Assembly (NCBI GenBank): GCA_903825065.1
Contig: CAIJZG010000344.1
Span: 1 to 10,447, forward strand
Reading direction: 5' to 3'
DNA: 10,447 bases
DNA from: an uncultured Bacteroidota bacterium
GTDB taxonomy: Bacteria > Bacteroidota > Bacteroidia > Chitinophagales > Chitinophagaceae
Shown one piece after another: positions 6,618 through 10,447 of the stretch. Position 1 is the first letter of the stretch. Each line of letters opens with the position of its first letter. A program made the position numbers and the translations under genes. The notes under the pieces are model-generated. The model had not been told where the DNA came from and ran no database searches. It was given only the letters and a program-made list of their open reading frames with translations.

Positions 6618-7931
6618 ATGAGTTATACAGTAGCAATTGTTGGAAGACCCAATGTTGGAAAGAGTACTTTTTTCAACCGTTTACTCGAACAGCGTAAAGC
6701 GATTGTGGATGATGAGAGCGGAGTTACACGTGATCGTCAGTATGGTGTTACCGATTGGAATGGTAAAACTTTCAATGTGGTAGATACCGGAGGATTTGTT
6801 CCAAATACCGATGATATTTTTGAAAGAGAAATCAGAAAGCAAGTTAAAATTGCCATTGAAGAAGCGAACAGCGTCATATTCATGGTGGATGTAGTAACTG
6901 GTATTACTGATTTAGATGAAGTGATGGCCGATATGTTACGCAGAACACCCAAACCTGTTTATTTGGTTGTAAATAAAGTAGACAATAGTGCACGTCAATT
7001 AGACGCAACAGAATTTTATAGCCTAGGACTGGAAAATACTTTTTTCGTAAGCAGTATTACTGGTAGCGGAACAGGAGAGGTTTTAGACGCGGTTACTGCG
7101 AATATGAAAGAGGAAGATTCTGACGAAACTTTGCGTGACAATGAACTGCCAAAATTTGCTATTATCGGTCAACCCAATGTAGGTAAATCTTCCCTGCTGA
7201 ATGCTTTAATAGGAGAGGATAGAACCATTGTTAGTGATATTGCAGGAACTACTCGAGATACCATTCATACTCACTATAAAATGTTTCAGAAAGAATTCAT
7301 GCTGATTGATACTGCAGGAATTCGTAAAAAAAGTTCTGAAAAAGATGATCTGGAGTTCTACTCCATCATTCGTGCTATAAAGGCTATGGATGATGCGGAT
7401 GTTTGTATGTTATTGATTGATGCAAAAAAAGGAATAACTGCCCAAGATGTAAGCATATTTAGTTTGGCTACAAGAAAAGGAAAAGGTATTGTAGTACTTG
7501 TAAACAAATGGGATTTGGTGGAAAAAGAAACAAATACTGCCAGAGATTATGAGAAATTATTAAGAACAAAATTTGCTCCATTTACGGATGTGCCTATTTT
7601 GTTTATTTCAGTTGTAGAGAAAACAAGAATTTTTAAAGCAATTGAATTGGCTATCGAAGTATATGAAAATCGAAATCGAAAAATCCCTACTTCTCAGCTA
7701 AATGACATTATGCTTAAAGCAGTGGAAGCCTATCATGCACCTGTTGTTAGAGGGAATACAGTAAAAATAAAATACATCACTCAGTTACCTACTGCGGTAC
7801 CTTCATTTGCTTTCTTTACTAATTACCCGGAGGATATCAAGCCAGCCTATAAAAATTATCTGGAAAATCAACTTAGATTAAAGTTTAAATTAACGGGAGT
7901 TCCAATTCGGATTTTCTTCAGGAAAAAGTAG
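6618..7931 (+). CDS. der: ribosome assembly GTPase Der (EngA)
   Basis: Double GTPase needed for maturation of the 50S subunit. The 437 residues are the usual length. First G domain: GRPNVGKST (9-17), DTGG (56-59), NKVD (119-122). Second G domain after an acidic linker (about 164-177): GQPNVGKSS (184-192), DTAG (231-234), NKWD (296-299). The C-terminal KH-like domain runs from about 353 and ends in the basic RIFFRKK. In the second G domain the G5 position reads SVVEK (331-335) where many Der proteins have SAL-T/S; the first domain has SSITGSG (145-151). All nucleotide-contact motifs otherwise look intact. It follows era in the same direction, and the hairpin at 7958-7979 is the only possible stop signal before the next gene. 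Confidence 0.97.
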   Translation: MSYTVAIVGRPNVGKSTFFNRLLEQRKAIVDDESGVTRDRQYGVTDWNGKTFNVVDTGGFVPNTDDIFEREIRKQVKIAIEEANSVIFMVDVVTGITDLDEVMADMLRRTPKPVYLVVNKVDNSARQLDATEFYSLGLENTFFVSSITGSGTGEVLDAVTANMKEEDSDETLRDNELPKFAIIGQPNVGKSSLLNALIGEDRTIVSDIAGTTRDTIHTHYKMFQKEFMLIDTAGIRKKSSEKDDLEFYSIIRAIKAMDDADVCMLLIDAKKGITAQDVSIFSLATRKGKGIVVLVNKWDLVEKETNTARDYEKLLRTKFAPFTDVPILFISVVEKTRIFKAIELAIEVYENRNRKIPTSQLNDIMLKAVEAYHAPVVRGNTVKIKYITQLPTAVPSFAFFTNYPEDIKPAYKNYLENQLRLKFKLTGVPIRIFFRKK

Positions 7932-7957
7932 TATATATTGACGAAAAATATATGTGT

Positions 7958-7979
7958 CAAATAATTTGTTAATTATTTG
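7958..7979. other. AT-rich dyad over the -33 element
   Basis: CAAATAATT (7958-7966) and AATTATTTG (7971-7979) are perfect reverse complements around TGTT. The dyad covers the TTTG -33 box of the lipoprotein promoter, so it could be an operator. It could equally be a weak terminator hairpin for der, although it lacks a U-tract. Neither role is proven. Confidence 0.45.
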
Positions 7980-7995
7980 GAGGATATTATCTTTG
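7965..7995 (+). promoter_or_regulatory. promoter of the small lipoprotein gene
   Basis: TTTG (7965-7968), 19 bases, TATCTTTG (7988-7995): a full match to the Bacteroidota consensus with correct spacing. Transcription would begin near 8002, giving an A-rich leader of about 24 bases before the ATG at 8026. A-rich leaders without Shine-Dalgarno are typical of well-translated genes in this phylum. Confidence 0.78.
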
Positions 7996-8025
7996 CCCCA
8001 TTAAAAATTTAAAAACAAAATTACA

Positions 8026-8208
8026 ATGAAAAAAGTATTCGCAATTTTGGCTGTTGCTGGTTTAATGGCAGCTTGTAACAACGCTGAAAACAAAGAAGCT
8101 AAAGTTGATACAGTTAAAGTTGATACAGTTAAAGCTGCTGTAGATACTGCTAAAGCTGCAGTTGATACTACTAAAAAAGCAGTTGTTGACACAACTAAGA
8201 AAAAATAA
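8026..8208 (+). CDS. small repetitive Lys/Ala/Val/Asp/Thr-rich lipoprotein
   Basis: A 60-residue protein with a lipoprotein signal peptide: MKK, a hydrophobic core (4-16) and a lipobox LMAAC with Cys17 as the expected lipidated residue. The mature part is only 44 residues and is built of repeated units KVDTV, KVDTV, KAAVDTA, KAAVDTT, KKAVVDTT ending in KKK, with no aromatic residue. It is predicted to be helical or flexible, positively charged overall and anchored in the inner or outer membrane. No enzyme motif is present and the function is unknown; similar short Lys-rich lipoproteins are often left as hypothetical in Bacteroidota. Its own strong promoter and terminator show that it is a real, independent transcription unit. 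An electrostatic contact with the cell wall or with acidic polymers is conceivable, but this is speculation. Confidence 0.82.
   Translation: MKKVFAILAVAGLMAACNNAENKEAKVDTVKVDTVKAAVDTAKAAVDTTKKAVVDTTKKK
8101..8196 (+). repeat. tandem repeats within the lipoprotein gene
   Basis: AAAGTTGATACAGTT occurs twice in exact tandem (8101-8115, 8116-8130), followed by diverged 21-base units (8131-8151, 8152-8172) and a 24-base unit (8173-8196). All unit lengths are multiples of three, so copy-number change would keep the reading frame. Confidence 0.8.
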
Positions 8209-8263
8209 TTAGTAAATTGTAGAATTACTTTATTGTATTTCTCATATTATTACTTCTTGCAAG

Positions 8264-8298
8264 AAGGTCCTCTCGAATTTCGGGAGGACTTTTTTTTT
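8264..8298 (+). terminator. intrinsic terminator of the lipoprotein gene
   Basis: AAGGTCCTCTCG (8264-8275) pairs with CGGGAGGACTTT (8281-8292) around AATTT, with two G-T wobbles, followed by an unbroken T run to 8298. This is the strongest factor-independent terminator in the window, and it isolates the lipoprotein gene from lon. Confidence 0.92.
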
Positions 8299-8342
8299 GT
8301 GTCAGTTTGTACAAAATCATTAGTTTCTGTGGCAGTGGCACC

Positions 8343-8356
8343 AATATTGCAATATT
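8343..8356. promoter_or_regulatory. 14-bp perfect palindrome upstream of lon
   Basis: AATATTGCAATATT is self-complementary and lies 64 bases before the lon ATG. A -7-like box TATTTTTA (8372-8379) follows, with the TTG inside the palindrome (8347-8349) 22 bases upstream of it. The palindrome could therefore be an operator over the lon promoter. Support is positional only. Confidence 0.35.
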
Positions 8357-8420
8357 CAGCTTTCCTTTGTTTATTTTTAGTATAAAGGGAACTGTGACAA
8401 TTTGACCAAAGAATTTAACC

Positions 8421-10447
8421 ATGTTGAAAGAAAATTTGTTTTTCCGCTCAGAGGATGATACCGATTTCATGCCGATTATTCCGATTAATGAAAATGACGG
8501 TGAACAGGATAAAAACCTGATCATTCCTGAAATATTACCCATATTACCTTTAAGAAATACTGTTTTATTTCCAGGTGTTGTTTTGCCAATTACGGTAGGA
8601 AGGGATAAAAGCATAAAAGCAGTAAATGATGTATATAAACTGGATAAACTGATAGGAGTATTGGCTCAAAAAGATGCCAATATAGAAGAACCAGCCCCGA
8701 GTGATTTATGTAGCATTGGAACGGTAGCAAAAATTGTGAAATTGATTAAAATGCCCGATGGTGGAACAACCATTATTATTCAGGGTAAAAAGCGATTTGA
8801 GTTACTAGAAATGCAAACAGAAGATCCTTATTTCAAAGCATCGATTCGTTTATTAGAAGAAGACGTTTTACCCGTTTCGGAAGATTTCAAAGCTCATGTT
8901 AGTAGCATTAAAGACCTAGCTGCTCAGATCATTCATCTGTCACCAAACTTGCCAACTGAAGCATCTATTATCTTAAAAAATATAGAGAACCCATCATTCC
9001 TTATCAATTTTGTTAGTAGTAATTTAAATAGTGACTTAATTGAAAAACAAAGTTTACTTGAGATTCACGATATCTATAAGCGCGCAGAACGACTGATTCA
9101 TATTTTGAATAGAGAATTGCAATTTGCCGAACTTAAAGATAAAGTAACTAGTAAAACTCGAACAGAGATAGATAAACAACAGCGTGAATATTTTTTACAG
9201 CAACAGTTGAATAGTATTAAAGATGAATTAGGTGGCGATAGTAATGATCGGGAAATAGCCGATATGAAGAAGAAATCGGAAGCGAAAAAATGGCCTGAAT
9301 CTGCCAAAGTTCTTTTCAAAAAAGGGATTGAAAAGCTAGAAAGAATGAATGCCTCTACGCCTGATTATTCCATTGTTTACAACCATTTGGATTTGATGTT
9401 AGATCTTCCATGGGAAGATTATTCAGCAGATAATTACGATTTAAAAAATGCACAGAAAATTCTCGATAGGGACCATTACGGGATGTCGAAAATTAAAAGC
9501 AGAATTATTGAATACTTAGCTGTCCTGAAATTAAAGGGAGATATGAAAAGTCCGATTCTTTGTTTTCTTGGACCTCCGGGAATCGGTAAAACATCTTTAG
9601 GTCGTTCCATAGCACACGCTATTGGAAGGAAATATGTGAGAGTAAGTTTGGGTGGATTACACGATGAAAGTGAGCTGCGTGGTCACCGGAAAACCTATAT
9701 TGGAGCAATGCCTGGAAGGATTATACAGCAGATTCGTAAGTGTAAGTCATCAAATCCTGTCATGATTTTAGACGAGATTGATAAAATCGGTACTGATGGA
9801 AGAAGTGATCCCTCATCAGCATTATTGGAAATTTTAGACCCTGAACAAAACAATACTTTTTACGATAACTATCTGGAATTAGAATACGATTTAAGTAAAG
9901 TCTTATTTATTACCACGGCTAATAATATACAAAATATTCAACCAGCATTGCGAGATCGGTTAGAAATAATTGATCTCAGCGGATACGCTGTTGAGGAAAA
10001 AGTAGAGATTGCAAAAAGACATTTATTGCCAAAACAAAGAGAAGCACATGGCTTAGACAAAATCAATTTCAAGTTGAATGATAAGGTTATTGAAAAAATT
10101 ATCGAAAGTTATACCCGTGAAAGTGGAGTAAGGGAATTAGACCGTCAGCTTGCTTCTATCATGCGTTACCAGGCTAAAGAATATGCCATTAAAAATAAAG
10201 TAAAACCAGTGCTTACAAGTGCAGATGTAGAAAAGATTTTAGGCTCTTCTCGATATAGTAATGAAATATATAAGACAGCAAATATGGCTGGTGTAGCTGT
10301 TGGTCTGGCATGGACTTATGTAGGCGGTGATATATTATTTATCGAAGCAATACTTGGTGATGGAAAGGCTGAAATGAAATTGACTGGTAATCTGGGTAAT
10401 GTAATGAAAGAGAGTGCCAGCACTGCATTAAGCTATTTGCAAGCAAA
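8421..10447 (+). CDS. lon: ATP-dependent protease Lon, 3' end missing
   Basis: Cytoplasmic AAA+ serine protease that degrades misfolded and regulatory proteins. 675 complete codons are present and the frame is open to the window edge. The N-terminal substrate-binding domain begins at about 38 with ILPILPLRNTVLFPG. A helical linker includes the basic EYFLQQQLNSIKDELG stretch before the ATPase domain. The AAA+ module has Walker A GPPGIGKT (384-391), Walker B LDEIDK (450-455), sensor-1 TTAN (498-501), LRDRLE (510-515) with arginine-finger candidates, and sensor-2 ESGVREL (567-573). The protease domain starts with GVAVGLAWT (624-632). The catalytic Ser in PKDGPSAG is expected about 30 residues past the window end, so activity cannot be judged. 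A 20-40 residue acidic extension precedes the N-domain, as in many Bacteroidota Lon proteins. No Shine-Dalgarno precedes the ATG. Confidence 0.97.
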   Translation, partial: MLKENLFFRSEDDTDFMPIIPINENDGEQDKNLIIPEILPILPLRNTVLFPGVVLPITVGRDKSIKAVNDVYKLDKLIGVLAQKDANIEEPAPSDLCSIGTVAKIVKLIKMPDGGTTIIIQGKKRFELLEMQTEDPYFKASIRLLEEDVLPVSEDFKAHVSSIKDLAAQIIHLSPNLPTEASIILKNIENPSFLINFVSSNLNSDLIEKQSLLEIHDIYKRAERLIHILNRELQFAELKDKVTSKTRTEIDKQQREYFLQQQLNSIKDELGGDSNDREIADMKKKSEAKKWPESAKVLFKKGIEKLERMNASTPDYSIVYNHLDLMLDLPWEDYSADNYDLKNAQKILDRDHYGMSKIKSRIIEYLAVLKLKGDMKSPILCFLGPPGIGKTSLGRSIAHAIGRKYVRVSLGGLHDESELRGHRKTYIGAMPGRIIQQIRKCKSSNPVMILDEIDKIGTDGRSDPSSALLEILDPEQNNTFYDNYLELEYDLSKVLFITTANNIQNIQPALRDRLEIIDLSGYAVEEKVEIAKRHLLPKQREAHGLDKINFKLNDKVIEKIIESYTRESGVRELDRQLASIMRYQAKEYAIKNKVKPVLTSADVEKILGSSRYSNEIYKTANMAGVAVGLAWTYVGGDILFIEAILGDGKAEMKLTGNLGNVMKESASTALSYLQA

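Noticed and set aside
8001..8192. Minus-strand open frame rich in Ser/Thr/Ala/Val over the lipoprotein gene
   Set aside because: Its repeat pattern is only the mirror image of the lipoprotein repeats; the plus strand has promoter, lipobox and terminator.
8101..8196. CRISPR-like or mobile repeat array
   Set aside because: The repeats are directly adjacent without spacers, in frame, and encode the mature part of a lipoprotein.
8225..8614. Minus-strand open frame of 129 codons upstream of and inside lon
   Set aside because: It overlaps the lon N-terminus and the lipoprotein terminator. Its predicted product has no motif.
8421..10447. Lon as a broken or protease-less gene
   Set aside because: The frame is open to the last base and the missing catalytic serine is explained by the window edge.

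Overview
The window looks like a chromosomal housekeeping region of a member of the Bacteroidota, most likely near the Chitinophagaceae. This is inferred from several signs. The sequence is AT-rich. Three good promoters have the Bacteroidota form (TTG or TTTG, about 20 bases, TAnnTTTG). Almost no gene has a Shine-Dalgarno sequence. There is a large TonB-dependent receptor and a DUF2807 (head GIN) protein, and era and der are adjacent. No mobile element, prophage, CRISPR array or defence island is visible, and all long genes are intact except the last, which the window edge cuts.

Layout: (1) 6-2219, plus strand: D-alanine--D-alanine ligase (ddl), a membrane-anchored protein with three PASTA repeats, and a single-domain rhodanese. 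They end at a strong hairpin (2241-2274) that can also stop transcription from the opposite strand. (2) 2288-4672, minus strand: a TonB-dependent outer-membrane receptor preceded by a clear TPP riboswitch (4543-4639) and a promoter just upstream of it. The receptor is therefore predicted to import thiamine or a thiamine derivative. (3) 4718-5452, plus strand, divergent from the receptor: a secreted DUF2807 protein. (4) 5461-5674: an initiator tRNA (tRNA-fMet, C1-A72 mismatch, CAT anticodon) with its own promoter and terminator. (5) 5688-7931: the ribosome-associated GTPases Era and Der. (6) 7958-8298: a 60-residue repetitive lipoprotein with its own promoter and a strong terminator. (7) 8421-10447: the Lon protease, cut by the window end about 30 residues before its catalytic serine is expected.

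Three functional themes can be read: cell-wall precursor synthesis (ddl, with the PASTA protein as a possible peptidoglycan-binding partner), translation and ribosome assembly (tRNA-fMet, era, der), and envelope transport (the TPP-controlled receptor). Nothing here is clearly a new system. The points most worth following are how the riboswitch acts on a gene without a Shine-Dalgarno sequence, the small repetitive lipoprotein unit with a dyad over its promoter, and the single perfect AGGAGG in front of der.
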